The translations under genes and the position numbers were made by a program. Source: Leuctra nigra (taxonomy: Eukaryota; Arthropoda; Insecta; Plecoptera; Leuctridae). Taken from it: a stretch of DNA of 64,000 nucleotides. This document shows positions 46,062 through 57,262 of this stretch, one piece after another; positions within the stretch are counted from its first letter, which is position 1, and each line of letters begins with the position of its first letter. Below the pieces are notes generated by a model. The model searched no databases and had not been told where the DNA came from. It worked only from the letters and a program-made list of their open reading frames with translations. The stretch covers positions 9,672,001 through 9,736,000 of the forward strand of contig OW203762.1 in NCBI GenBank assembly GCA_934045905.1, given 5' to 3'.

Positions 46062-48120
46062 GGTTCACCATCTTCTCTCCCACTCTAGCGCTACTTCATG
46101 ATTCAATGCAGTGTAATAGCCCATGTATAGTTCTGTTAGCAGCAAGCAGTGTGATGCTATTAGAGAGGTTTGTCTGTCCAGGCCATCTTCTCTCCCACTC
46201 CAGCGCTGCTTCATGATTCAATGCAATGTAATGGCCCGTGTATAGTTCTGTTAGCAGCAACCAGTGTGATGCTATGAGAGATGTTTGTCTGCCCAGGCCA
46301 TCTTCTCTCGCACTACAGCGCTGCTTCATGATTCAATGCAATGTAATGACATGTATAGTTCTGTTAGCAGCAACCAGTGTGATGCTATGAGAGATGTTTG
46401 TCTGCCCAGGCCATCTTCTCTCGCACTACAGCGCTGCTTCATGATTCAATGCAATGTAATGACATGTATAGTTATGTTAGCAGCAACCAGTGTGATGCTA
46501 TGAGAGATGTTTTTCTGTCCAGGCCATCTTCTCTCCCACTACAGCGCTGCTTCATGATTCAATGAAATGTAAAGACATGTATAGTTCTGTTAGCAGCAAC
46601 CAGTGTGATGCTATGAGAGATGTTTGTCTGCCCAGGCCATCTTCTCTCCCACTACAGCGCTGCTTCATGATTCAATGCTATGTAATGACCCATGTATAGT
46701 TCTGTTAGCAGCAACCAGTGTAATGCTATGAGAGTTGTTTGTCTGCCCAGGCCATCTTCTCTCGCACTACAGCGCTGCTTCATGATTCAATGCAATGTAA
46801 TGACCCATGTATAGTTCTGTTAGCAGCAACCAGTGTGATGCTATGAGAGATGTTTGTCTGCCCAGGCCATCTTCTCTCGCACTACAGCGCTACTTCATGA
46901 TTCAATGCAATGTAATGACATGTATAGTTCTGTTAGCAGCAACCAGTGTGATGCTATGAGAGATGTTTGTCTGCCCAGGCCATCTTCTCTCGCACTACAG
47001 CGCTGCTTCATGATTCAATGCAATGTAATGACATGTATAGTTCTGTTAGCAGCAACCAGTGTGATGCTATGAGAGATGTTTGTCTGCCCAGGCCATCTTC
47101 TCTCCCACTACAGCGCTGCTTCATGATTCAATGAAATGTAAAGACATGTATAGTTCTGTTAGCAGCAACCAGTGTGATGCTATGAGAGATGTTTGTCTGC
47201 CCAGGCCATCTTCTCTCGCACTACAGCGCTGCTTCATGATTCAATGCAATGTAATGACATGTATAGTTCTGTTAGCAGCAACCAGTGTGATGCTATGAGA
47301 GATGTTTGTCTGCCCAGGCCATCTTCTCTCGCACTACAGCGCTGCTTCATGATTCAATGCTATGTAATGGCGCATGTATAGTTCTGTTAGCAGCAACCAG
47401 TGTGATGCTATGAGAGATGTTTGTCTGCCCAGGCCATCTTCTCTCGCACTACAGCGCTGCTTCATGATTCAATGCAATGTAGTGACATGTATAGTTCTGT
47501 TAGCAGCAACCAGTGTGATGCTATGAGAGATGTTTGTCTGCCCAGGCCATCTTCTCTCGCACTACAGCGCTGCTTCATGATTCAATGCAATGTAATGACC
47601 TATGTATAGTTCTGTTAGCAGCAACCAGTGTGATGCTATGAGAGATGTTTGTCTGCCCAGGCCATCTTCTCTCGCACTACAGCGCTGCTTCATGATTCAA
47701 TGCAATGTAATGGCCCATGTATAGTTCTGTTAGCAGCAAGCAGTGTGATGCTATGAGAGATGTTTGTCTGCCCAGGCCATCTTCTCTCGCACTACAGCGC
47801 TGCTTCATGATTCAATGCAATGTAATGACCCATGTATAGTTCTGTTAGCAGCAAGCAGTGTGATGCTATGAGAGATGTTTGTCTGCCCAGGCCATCTTCT
47901 CTCGCACTACAGCGCTGCTTCATGATTCAATGCAATGTAATGGCCCATGTATAGTTCTGTTAGCAGCAACCAGTGTGATGCTATGAGAGATGTTTGTCTG
48001 CCCAGGCCATCTTCTCTCGCACTACAGCGCTGCTTCATGATTCAATGCAATGTAATGGCCCATGTATAGTTCTGTTAGCAGCAACCAGTGTGATGCTATG
48101 AGAGATGTTTGTCTGCCCAG
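46062..48120. repeat. 113-bp minisatellite (about 18 units) ending at a splice acceptor
   Basis: The unit is 113-115 bp and contains GTTCTGTTAGCAGCAACCAG, GTGATGCTATGAGAGATG, TTTGTCTGCCCAGGCCATCT and CACTACAGCGCTGCTTCATG. Every unit carries TGTTTGTCTGCCCAG, a pyrimidine-rich run ending in CAG. In the last unit this CAG (48118-48120) is the acceptor of the exon starting at 48121. Short frames inside the array repeat the same peptide and are not genes. The array fills nearly all of the intron between 45978 and 48121. Confidence 0.95.
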
Positions 48121-48315
48121 GCGCCTCGTGACCGGCCGCGTGACCGGTATTCGCTCCGGCCAAACCCCGCCCCGACCCCAGCAGAGTGTTGGCGGCTTCC
48201 CCAGCGCCGCGAGCGCCGCCAGGAGAAGTTCCAGCTGGCGCGGCGGCCACCACCTAACATGGAGCCCATCGCCTGGCTGGAGTCGCAGTCGGAGGAGTCT
48301 GACGAGGAGGTGGCG
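48121..48315 (+). CDS. Host gene, exon F (Arg-rich, acidic tail)
   Basis: Sixty-five complete codons follow the CTGCCCAG acceptor, and the donor is GCG|GTGAGT. The peptide begins APRDRPRDRYSLRPNPAPTP, has an Arg-dense core (CWRLPQRRERRQEKFQLARR) and ends in an acidic stretch (ESQSEESDEEVA). The acidic serines look like casein-kinase-type sites. Both ends are phase 0. The acceptor is supplied by the final unit of the adjoining minisatellite. I do not recognise the family. Confidence 0.7.
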
Positions 48316-48338
48316 GTGAGTTCACTCGAGTTGTAAAC

Positions 48339-48560
48339 ATTGTTCAACGGCGCGGCGACGACGAGCTCGTTTCGCGCAATATCTACGCTTAACTTTGTTG
48401 ATAATAAGTGGAGGACACGGGGAGGGGTGGACCTAACGGGCCCGATCCGGGGGAGTCTGAAACTGGTGGGAAAGCCAGTTCAGAATGGAGACGGACCACA
48501 TTGTGGGGGGGGGGGGGGGGGGGGGGGGAAGATCACCATCTCGAGGGAGGGACTAGCGAA
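48339..48560 (+). repeat. Second copy of the GC-rich repeat seen at 12121, with poly-G tract
   Basis: From TTCAACGGCGCGGCGACGAC through GTGGAGGACACGGGGAGGGG and CTAACGGGCCCGATCCGGGG it matches 12116-12290. A run of about 27 G residues begins at 48504. It starts only 24 bp after a host donor site. No reverse transcriptase is attached. Confidence 0.5.
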
Positions 48561-49531
48561 TTTCCTCTTTCATGAGAAATCGATGAAACTCTACATAAAT
48601 ATAGATAGTTTAATTCTACACCTTAATATTATGCCAAGAAAAAGTGGGCAAGCTGAACTAACTTCCGAGATATATCACTTTAAAGTATTGCTTTTAGCCT
48701 TTTTTTAAACATGGCGTCCATGCTAGAAATAATTCTCGCACCACTTCAGAATGGTTTGTGGCTGACTTCCCGACATAAGATTTTTGTAAAAAACTGATAT
48801 GTGGTGTATCAGTTGCTCTAGTATTTTTTAAATTTTTTAGATATACATGTTCCTGGACGTTTTGATGAGCTAGGAGAGTTTTAGTGAAAATAACTTGGCA
48901 TCACTTGTTGAAAGAGATGGCTCAGAGAACAGCTGACTCATGGCAGGTGCGCTCTGATTGGTTGGTTGGGATTTGAGGGAGGTGAGAACTGCAAATGCAG
49001 TGTTGCCACTTAGAGTATCCACAGCCTTTTTATTTGATTTATTTATTATTTTCCAAATACACGCAGTGCATTTGCTGGCAGCAGGAATAGGGTAGCTATC
49101 GTAACACTATGTGCCCTGCTGCCAGATATATACATAATAAATAATTCAACAATTTTCAATAATAAAAAAAATTACATAGGTAAGTACAAACTAATAAAAA
49201 AGAGGACAAAGTTATTATGCGAAAAATTAAAACATGAAAAAGATAACATTAACAGCAATATTAAATTAATTATATAACTGTAACAATTCTCAGTGCAAAG
49301 CACACGCATCCTCAGTTAATATCTTTCTGATATGTTTCTTAAATATAATAAAGTCTAACTCCTGTCGTACATTGGTAGGGAGGGAATTGTACTGTGTTGC
49401 AACCCTTGCATAAAAGCCATTCTGATATTGTCCCGTCCTAGCAGTGGATTCACTGTTCCTAACTGAGCCTGCCTAACTGTTGATGACTGATTAATTGAAA
49501 TTCTTCCGAACGGATCCATATCTAATTTATG

Positions 49532-50446
49532 TTATAGCATTTTCTTTAAAAAATTTAGACCAAGCTCTGTTAAATGATTATCAAAAGTCACAAAATTACA
49601 CTCTTTTAGCCTTTGTCCTTTCGACCAATCCTTCCTATTTGTAATGGATCTAGTTGCCCTATTCTGAATGGATTCTAATTTTGCTATATTGGCCTTAGTT
49701 GGTGGGTGCCATGCCGGACATCCGTAAGACATTATCGGCCTAACCATTGCCAAATAAACAGTTCGCTTTACCCGTGGTCTAGCTCCGTGTAACGTTCTCG
49801 TTAAAAATCCTAAAACTTTTGCAGCCTTGCCCCTAGCTACCTCTGTATGGACGTTCCATTTTAAATTATCTGTCACCCAAACTCCTAGAATTCTCATTTT
49901 ACAGTCCCTTTTAATAGCAACATTGTTAATATAATAGATGGCATACTTAATTGTTTTTGACCTAGATATGGACATGAACTGACATTTCTGAAAATTAAGA
50001 GGAAGTAAATTCTTATTGCACCACATGTGCACACTTTCTAGATCTGTCTGCAGCCTGTGTACATCTGTATCTGTATCTATTTGTCTATATATGGTGCAGT
50101 CATCAGCATATTGGCACATCCTTGATGATACACTTTGAGGTAAATCCAACATAAATACGGTGAATAATAATGGGCCAAGTACAGAACCCTGTGGTACTCC
50201 AGATAGTACACTTTGAAACGGTGAAAATTTACCATAAAAAATTACTCGCATCTTTCGCCCAGTCAGACAACAGCGCATCCACCTCAGCAAACTACCAGAT
50301 ACACCGTACAATTCTAGTTTAACCAAGAGCCTCTCATGTTGTATGCGATCAAAAGCTTTCGCCCAATCCAAAGCTATGACGTCGATACGCGTCCCCACAA
50401 CTCTGTTCAAGGAATGTTGCCACTCATCAATTGCACCAGTGAGCAA
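49532..50446 (-). pseudogene. CR1-like reverse transcriptase, C-terminal part
   Basis: The 304-codon segment reads IDVIALDWAKAFDRIQHERL (catalytic Asp block), LSGVPQGSVLGPLLF and CQYADDCTIY, the three central motifs of a LINE polymerase. A thumb/connection segment follows (ILGVWVTDNLKWNVH, then PIMSYGCPAWHPP). It ends with LGLNFLKKML. The upstream part of the polymerase is in another frame (50407-50670), so the protein is broken. Confidence 0.8.
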
Positions 50447-50670
50447 AGTAATGCAAGAACGCCCAGGAAGAAATCCATGTTGCTCAGGAACATTGCAATG
50501 CAGTCTGGTAGATGTTGAAGGAGCTGGACTTGAACCACTTTTTCCATGACTTTACCAACCACTGATGTAAGGGAAATGGGCCGATAATTAGAAATCTCAC
50601 TCCTTTTTCCAGCTTTGTATACAGGGACAACATACGAGTGTTTACAATCCATTGGCAGTCCTTCGGTCAT
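50407..50670 (-). pseudogene. CR1-like reverse transcriptase, fingers fragment
   Basis: This frame contains HSYVVPVYKAGKRSEISNYRPISLTSVVGK, the fingers segment of the polymerase (P.yK.G......NYRPISL), and then runs off frame where the next fragment starts. It marks a frameshift within the decayed element. Confidence 0.75.
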
Positions 50671-50718
50671 TGATGTTTCAAAGAGGAAGCACAGAGAAGG
50701 AGCTAATTCCAGGGCACA

Positions 50719-51819
50719 TTAATGCAGAATTCTGGATGGAATTCCATCCGGTCCCGTTGCACTGTCTGGTCGCGTTTTCTTTAATGCTCGCATAACTTCA
50801 CATGGGAGGAAAGATATTGTTTGTAGAATAGCTGTATTCCCGCTTGAGGTAGATGAGCATGGGTCATGTACATTTATGTCTGCAGTAAAATTCCCAAGAA
50901 AATGTTGGACGAACGACTCAGCCACCTTGGTAGGATCAGTTTCCTTTTCTCCATCACCTACATGAAAGTGTTGTGGAGCTGAACTACCGCATTTCCCGTG
51001 CACATACCTCCAGAGTTTCTTTCCATTACCACCACCCAATTTCCAGATATAGTCATCATGCGCTTTCCTGGAAGCCATTTTCGCCACATTCCTTGCAGTC
51101 CTATATTTTTCCCATCGGTTATCAGTCTTGGAAGCTTTCCACTTTCTGTACAGGGTATCCCTCTTCTGTATCATCTTGATGATGTCTTCACTTATCCACG
51201 GCGCCCTTCTTCTCGCGGACATGGCAACACTTGGTATAGTCGCATCCACGCAGTTCCAGAAAGCTTCTTTCCATGACTTCCAGACCTCTTCTACATCAAC
51301 AACATCCAAGTCACTCGAGCATGGCATGTTTGCACTGAGCAGGGCTCGTAAGCGTACCCAGTCAGCTCTTCGATAATTTCGTACAACTCGTTTTACTATC
51401 TTGCGTCTAGGACGCTGCCATTGTAACTGATATCGAACTGCTACATGGTCACTAATGCCAGGAATGACCTCAATATTTGATATTTTGTTCGGATTGTTCG
51501 TCAACACTAAGTCCAGTATTGATCTTGTTGACGCTGTTATGCGTGTTGCCTCAGTAACCATTTGATGAGGAAGCACACCAAGAAACGCAGATAAAAATCT
51601 GTCTGCTAACGTATTTGCTGGCATCATGACATAATCTGCAGGAGCCCAGTCAATATCAAGGTTAAAATCTCCACACAGGAAAATGCTATCATAATCTTGT
51701 TGTATATCTATGACTTTCTCAATTGAAGCTATCAAGTCGTCATTCAGTTGATCAAAACAATTGGGCGCCCTGTAAGCTGACCCCAACAGAAACGAGCGAT
51801 CTCCACACGAAATCTCCAC
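50719..51819 (-). pseudogene. CR1-like endonuclease C-terminal part and start of polymerase
   Basis: The 366-codon segment carries LGSAYRAPN, FLCGDFNLDIDW, SILDLVLTNNP and GISDHVAVRY, the standard motifs of the apurinic/exonuclease-endonuclease-phosphatase fold. A linker follows, then KKTRPDSATGPDGIPSRIL at the start of the polymerase, and a stop. The upstream half of the endonuclease lies in a different frame, six bases away, so a frameshift plus a stop separate them. Confidence 0.8.
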
Positions 51820-51824
51820 CCATA

Positions 51825-52886
51825 CTATTTCAGCACTGGTCTAAGTTCTGGTTTCACTGCCAACAGCACTCCTCCTCCACGACGCGACTTATTATTTCCA
51901 CCATTCTCCCTGTCCTTTCTGAACACTGTGTAATTTTTGGAAATTATTTCAGCATCATTTACTGAGGAATTCAGCCACGTTTCACATACGAAAATAATTG
52001 CAGGATTCATTGTCTCTAACCAAGCCTGAGTCAACGGGTACTTCTTGATGCTCTTCAAACTTCTCGCATTAAACGAGAGACACGATATGTTTCCTCGCGT
52101 TCTGTCAATAAATCGTTGATCATTTTGTGACGTAGTTGAATTGATGCTAGAATCAAAATATGATTCCGAAAAGTTTGGTAACGAGCAACGCCAACAACTC
52201 CATTTCCCTGATTTCTTGATTTGTCTGTGCTGCGTGTTAGAGAGATTCGCACACGTTCTGTGCGCAAAACCTTCACATTCATGACATTTTAGGAAGATCT
52301 GACTTCGCCTGCCTGGGCCTTTGCACAGGAAACACTCAGGCCCTGGGTTGGTTTCCACATCGCCACACATGACAAGCAGTGTTTTATTACTTGAACCATT
52401 GTTATTGACCATCTCGTGGTTGCAATCTTGAACTTGTATTAGGAACCCATTACTCGTGAATGTAGATAAACTTGAGTGTGCTGGGCCAGGATTCATTTCA
52501 ACATCACCAGCTAATGCTAGTAGAAGTAGAATCAGAACGCGCCTAGCAGCAAGATTACAAGTTAGCTTCGTCAGTATCTGCACTCTTCCTCTCGTATACT
52601 CGGAATCCACGAAGATTACACATAGAACTGGTACCATACATTTCGATCGTGACAGGTTAATGAAACAAGCATCAAAATTCAATGCACTTATAGTTTCAGC
52701 ATAGTATAACGATTCACCTGCACAATGTCTAATCGTTTCGTGTATTATAATTACTCGAACCAGGGAAAATATCAGAAATAGATGGAGCGAAAAGACGAGC
52801 ACACTGAAATGTACATTCGTCTTCTTCCTACTCACGTTTTCCCTCTTCTTTCTTCCTTTAACTCTACATCCATCTACTGCACTCAT
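51825..52886 (-). pseudogene. CR1-like ORF N-terminal part with two 2A-like motifs and PHD finger
   Basis: The 353-codon segment contains two motifs of the 2A (ribosome-skipping) type, GDVEMNPGP at 127-135 and GDVETNPGP at 175-183, the first preceded by a hydrophobic run (RVLILLLLALA). A C4HC3 PHD-type finger follows directly: C185/C188, C201/C204, H209/C212, C231/C234. The endonuclease then begins (ISCLSFNARSLKS; IIFVCETWLNSSV) and is cut by a stop. 2A motifs are documented near the N-termini of some non-LTR retrotransposon proteins, so the arrangement is known in kind. The copy is broken downstream. Confidence 0.8.
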
Positions 52887-52899
52887 ACTTCAATCTTCT

Positions 52900-53662
52900 A
52901 ATACTTCAATCTTCTAAAATATTCTTTATCTTGCTTGGAGATCTAATTATCTACATCGACGCACCTTGAGAAGACGTGATATCATGTTTCCAGTAAGCTT
53001 AGACAAAATGTTGAAATGTCTGCGATTCTTCTTTCTTTGAAATTTTATTTCCTCCCTCAAACACAACCCAATTTGGGATAAATAAACTTACTGTGACTTT
53101 CCAAGGAAGATTTTTTCCATTCCAAGTGTAGAGTAGATTTTAAGGAACAAAGTTATACCAAATTTATAGCAATGTACGGCCTGATTTACAAGAAAATATC
53201 TCAAATCTTCTAACTGTCACACATTAAATCTACATCTATTAAATCTATTAAATCTATCTATTAAATCTATTAAATGTGACAGATTAAATCTATCTGTCAG
53301 ATCTTCTAACAGAACATTCGTGGTGTTTTTGAAGAAGGCTGTGGTTATATCGCTATGGACTCGATAGGTCCACAAACAGAATATCACGCGTCGAGAGAAA
53401 TAGTTCACAAATCATCTAATATGGCAAGAACAAGTGGTCAACATTAACTCATAAGATATGCCACTTCAAAGTCACAGTTTTACTTTCACTTCATTGCGAC
53501 TACAGAAAGGGGAAATTATGCTGATTTTCAAAAGTGTATAATCTGATTAACTGATTAAGTGTTTAACTGATTATGTTCTACGAAACATATTTTCTCTGAA
53601 TAACAACTCCTTAGGCTATCAAGAACGAATCAGTTGCAATATTTTCTTCTAACTGTTTTGAA
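52900..53662. other. Intron stretch with a short AT-rich tandem repeat
   Basis: At 53220-53300 there is a small tandem array of the motif CTATTAAAT. Otherwise I see no gene, RNA or transposon end. The part nearest 52900 may be the 5' untranslated region of the adjoining LINE. Confidence 0.4.
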
Positions 53663-55860
53663 TCTAGTGGAGCGGTCGCTCCACGCCAGCCAAGTCGTAC
53701 GACGCGCCCACTCTCATTTAAAAAGGCTGGAGCAACCCACTTTTACTGTAAGCATCAAAGTAGCATTTTCGGCCTACTGGATCTTAAAATTGGTAAATCT
53801 CACATTGTTGCGAAATATCTTAATTTCGAGCTATAGCCCACCCTACAACATATACCAAATTTGGGAACAGTAAGTTACGCCCATTGCGCGCTAGAGGGCC
53901 GTGAAAACAGTGTTTTAGGGCGGTTTTCATAATCAGTAATCTCCGTAGGCTGGGAGCTAGAATCCGGTAAACAGGCCACAGCCTAAACGGCTGAACCGAT
54001 TGATCTGAAATTTTTACCACGTGTGCACTTTTGGCGTCTGATTTGCCCTCCTCACCTATGATTTTTTTGTGCCGCCATTTTGAAACCGGAAGTGACGTCA
54101 TATCTCGTCAACGGTTGGTCCGATCGGAACGAAATTTGCGCCAATCGATTCAGACGGTCATCTTTATGGATTATCAGTAGAAAAAGGCTAAACATTATGT
54201 TAAAGAAACCGGAAATGACGTTATGAAATTTGAAATACATCGATTGGCATTTCGGCAACAAATTTGATCCGATTATTTTGATATTTATGTAACGTATGTA
54301 CTTTAGATATCTCATTTGACTTGTTATAAACCAACTAGAAGCCGCCATTTTGAAACCGGAAGTGGCATCATATCTCAATAACGGTTAAATAGATTTGAAC
54401 GAAACCAGCGCTAAACAATTAAGACGGTCAACTTTATGTATTATCATCAATAATATTTGCAGTTTCCCATACCAAAACCGGAAATGACGTCACACTTTTA
54501 AAAAATCTCACATATTTAGATTTTGATGCAATAAATATACTATTTCAGACAGCTTATAATAAAATGTAATCATGTTTAAATTATATTTCAAGGAGTCAGT
54601 GATTTCAGCAGCCATTTTGAAACCGGAAGAAACGCCATATCTCGAAAACTGGTTGACAGATCGGTATGAAACTAGCGCGAAACGATCTATGGAATAGGAA
54701 CAGTCAAACTAGAATGTTCCTATTTATGAGACCGGAAATGACGTCATTCAAATTTATAAATTATTATAATCCCCTCCTATACAATAAATACATATTCAGA
54801 AAGCTAAAAATGATACACATCATTTATAGTTATAAATTCTATGTAGCAGCGCAGAAAGTTAAGCAGCCAATTGACAACGGATATGTTGCCATATCTCGGA
54901 ACTTGGTTGACCGATTGGAATGAAACCTTTGCTATTCCTGATGAAAATAACCAAATTGTAAAGGGTGATTTTTGTTAAAGGATTTAGTAATTGTTCATTT
55001 GATTGTCACAAGTTGTAAGAATAAACTAAAAAAAGGAGTAATATCCCCATAAAAAAACACTTCCTGTTAAAATAACAGCCAAGTCTCTTCAACTAAAAAA
55101 AATATGAAATCTCAAAATTCTGCACTGAAAAGTAGTGATATCAAGAAATGGGCCAAGTCAAAACTTTATTTGAAAATCAAAAAATACTTGGCGCATCGTT
55201 TTTTTAGGGCATTATAGGTATACTATATGTCTACTATATGTCTATAACCCAACGGCTGGTGTAATGGATACCTCGGTTCTCGTCAGATCACCGAGGTTAA
55301 GCAACATCGAGCGGGGTCAGCTGTTGGATGGGTGACCATTCAACTCTGTCCTGCCAGTTGCTGCCGTTGGGCCAGAGAGACTGGGGTGGTTGGGGGTTAG
55401 TGTAACGACACCCCTCCACCTGATATCAGTCTCTCGACGGGCGTTACACCGTCCTTGGAATGGGACGTTAAATACCAGCAGAGCGCAGGGAGCTAACTAC
55501 TCACTCGCTTAACATCCCTAAGTTACGAATCCTCAACCAACTTCACCTCCTATATAATGGCGCATCGTCAATGGAGTAGAGTTGTTGAGGCAGCAATAGG
55601 ACTACCAGTCCTGTAACGCCATTAAAAAAAAAAAAAAAAATATGTATTATGTATATTTGATGTATATTTTCTATCTGGTCTATACTTCTAAACTATGTAT
55701 AGTACACGATGCGCCAAGTATTTTTTGATTTTCAAATAAAGTTTTGACTTGGCCCAATTTTTGATATCACTACTTTTCAGTGCAGAATTTTTAGATTTCA
55801 TATTTTTTTTTAGTTGAAGAGACTTAGCTGGTATTTTTACACGAAGTGTTTTTTATGGGG
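53663..55860 (+). mobile_element. Hairpin-tailed dispersed element, copy 3 (longest)
   Basis: It begins TCTAGTGGAGCGGTCGCTCC after an A and ends TTTTTTATGGGG at 55860. The body holds at least six alternating modules of the GAAACCGGAAGTGACGTCAT / GAAACCGGAAATGACGTCAT type, against about three in copies 1 and 2. The terminal hairpin (55045-55860) has a 5S-derived SINE inserted in its loop. The base after the 3' end is A, not T as in the other copies. Confidence 0.85.
55248..55640 (+). mobile_element. 5S rRNA-derived SINE (SINE3-type)
   Basis: The first ~120 bp follow animal 5S rRNA: CCCAACGGC..., CTCGGTTCTCGTCAGATCAC, CGAGGTTAAGCAACATCGAG, TTGGATGGGTGACC and a closing GCCGTTGGGC. These include the internal polymerase III control region. 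An unrelated body of about 250 bp and a run of A residues (55624-55640) follow. The 5S part has many substitutions, so it is not a functional rRNA gene. A target duplication is not clear in this AT-rich loop. Confidence 0.85.
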
Positions 55861-56164
55861 ATATAGATGTTCCTGGATGATTTACTGTGCTATCATTCTT
55901 TCGGTTTTTTCGCACTTTTTTCCGAAATTCAATACTTGATTTCGAAACCCAGTACTTTATCAATAACCTAATACAAACATTTTATGCCTGGAAGTAAAAG
56001 ACCCTGATTTCTTTATTAGTTTCTAAGTATTCCTATCATTCATTTTTTCTGTATGCATGTCAACTGTGATTGTACATCCATGTACATGTGTAAATAAAGA
56101 TTTTATAAAAAAAAAACTGAGCTATGAGGGGTTTACTGCTTTATTTTTACGCTTTAATTTCTAA

Positions 56165-57262
56165 AGGAGGGACACCACCGAAAATCGTGCTATTATTTTA
56201 ATTTTTCGATATATATTTTTTTAATGTCATTAAATTATTTATAATGTTAATTTTAGGCTAGTGAAAAAAATTATGTGAATAAGTGAACTGGAAAAAATAT
56301 ATTTAACATTTAACATTTTGCATTCGCATTTCGCGGTTAAATACTGGCAATGTTTGAATGCCGTTTCCTAGCAATATTTTTTTTCAAGATTATTCGGAAT
56401 GGAGAATAAAATGAAATCTAATGTATTCGGTGGATTTGCACAATATTTTTTGTGTATGTTATAAACATAATAATGAACAAATTTATGTATTACCAATAGT
56501 ATATCTTGAGAGTATCATGCACAAAAAAATTATAAAAATGGGAAATTATGTAAAATTAGCTGAAAAAGAAATTTGTTCAATTAATTAATTTTTCAATCCC
56601 ACAATTATAATCATAAAATAACGCCGATACATAAATTTGTCAAATGCACTTTATTAAACAGAATGAAATTTTTTATAACATTCTAAATCAAACCGTTTTC
56701 AAGAAAAAAAGTGTCTCCATAGATACCGTAAATTTTTTGGAAAATAATAAAAAAAAAATTTTTTTTTGAAAGAGTGAATGCAGTTGAAATGGCGTTCTGG
56801 AGAAGGTCTTGCGGCGTTACTCTTTTTGACCACATTAGAAATGAGGAGGTAAGAGACAGAATGGGGGTCGAAGCATCACTTACAGAAAGCATAGAAGCAA
56901 AACAGCTACTCTGGTATGGCCATATGAGGAGGATGCCAGAAAAACGATTGCCTGCCAAAATATGGAAGTTTAAACCTAGAAGAAGAAGAAAGAGAGGTCG
57001 TCCAAGAAGAATGTGGCTTGATGGCATTGGGGAAGCCTTGGAGAAAAGAAATCTTCTCGAACAAGATTGCCATAACCGGGAGGTGTGGCGTGCGGGATGC
57101 GGAAAACGGCCCGAGCTGTAGAGAATCCGCTAAATATATATATATAAAAAATTTTGCAATTTTTTTTATATTTTTTTATAGGTAAAGTTTGACAATAATA
57201 TAAAAAATCAATTCGTTTGGGTTACAAACTTACAAGTTGGGATTTTCGGTGGTGTCCCTCCT
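56165..57262. mobile_element. TIR element (PIF/Harbinger-like), 1098 bp, carrying a LINE fragment
   Basis: AGGAGGGACACCACCGAAAA at the left is mirrored exactly at the right, and the match covers 22 bp. TAA is duplicated on both sides (56162-56164 and 57263-57265), fitting a PIF/Harbinger-type insertion. The interior is AT-rich except for a segment encoding a LINE C-terminus (56774-57121). No transposase is present. Confidence 0.85.
56774..57121 (+). pseudogene. LINE C-terminal fragment inside a TIR element
   Basis: The 115-codon frame reads AFWRRSCGVTLFDHIRNEEV, LLWYGHMRRMPEKRLPAKIW, RRKRGRPRRMWLDGI and NREVWRAGCGKRPEL. This is the classic C-terminal block of RTE/Jockey-like LINE polymerases (W.GH..RM...R.......GR.RRGRP...W). 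It is unbroken but lacks any catalytic domain. It lies wholly between the inverted repeats of the surrounding element, so it was either captured or inserted there. Confidence 0.75.

Larger units (their letters stand above)
49030..52900 (-). mobile_element. Decayed CR1-like LINE
   Basis: On the minus strand the order is: short 5' region, N-terminal segment with 2A-like motifs and a PHD finger, apurinic endonuclease, reverse transcriptase with a YADD box, and a 3' region ending in an AT-rich tail near 49030. This is the usual layout of CR1-clade ORF2. The coding region is broken into several frames, so the copy is inactive. Confidence 0.8.

Noticed and set aside
46062..48120. Repeated 60-72 codon open frames (MSAQAIFS... 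on +, and minus-strand counterparts) considered as tandem genes
   Set aside because: They are reading-frame by-products of the 113-bp minisatellite, are opened and closed by unit-length changes, and overlap on both strands.
55248..55370. Functional 5S rRNA gene
   Set aside because: Many substitutions from the conserved 5S sequence, no poly-T terminator directly after it, and a SINE-type body and A tail follow.
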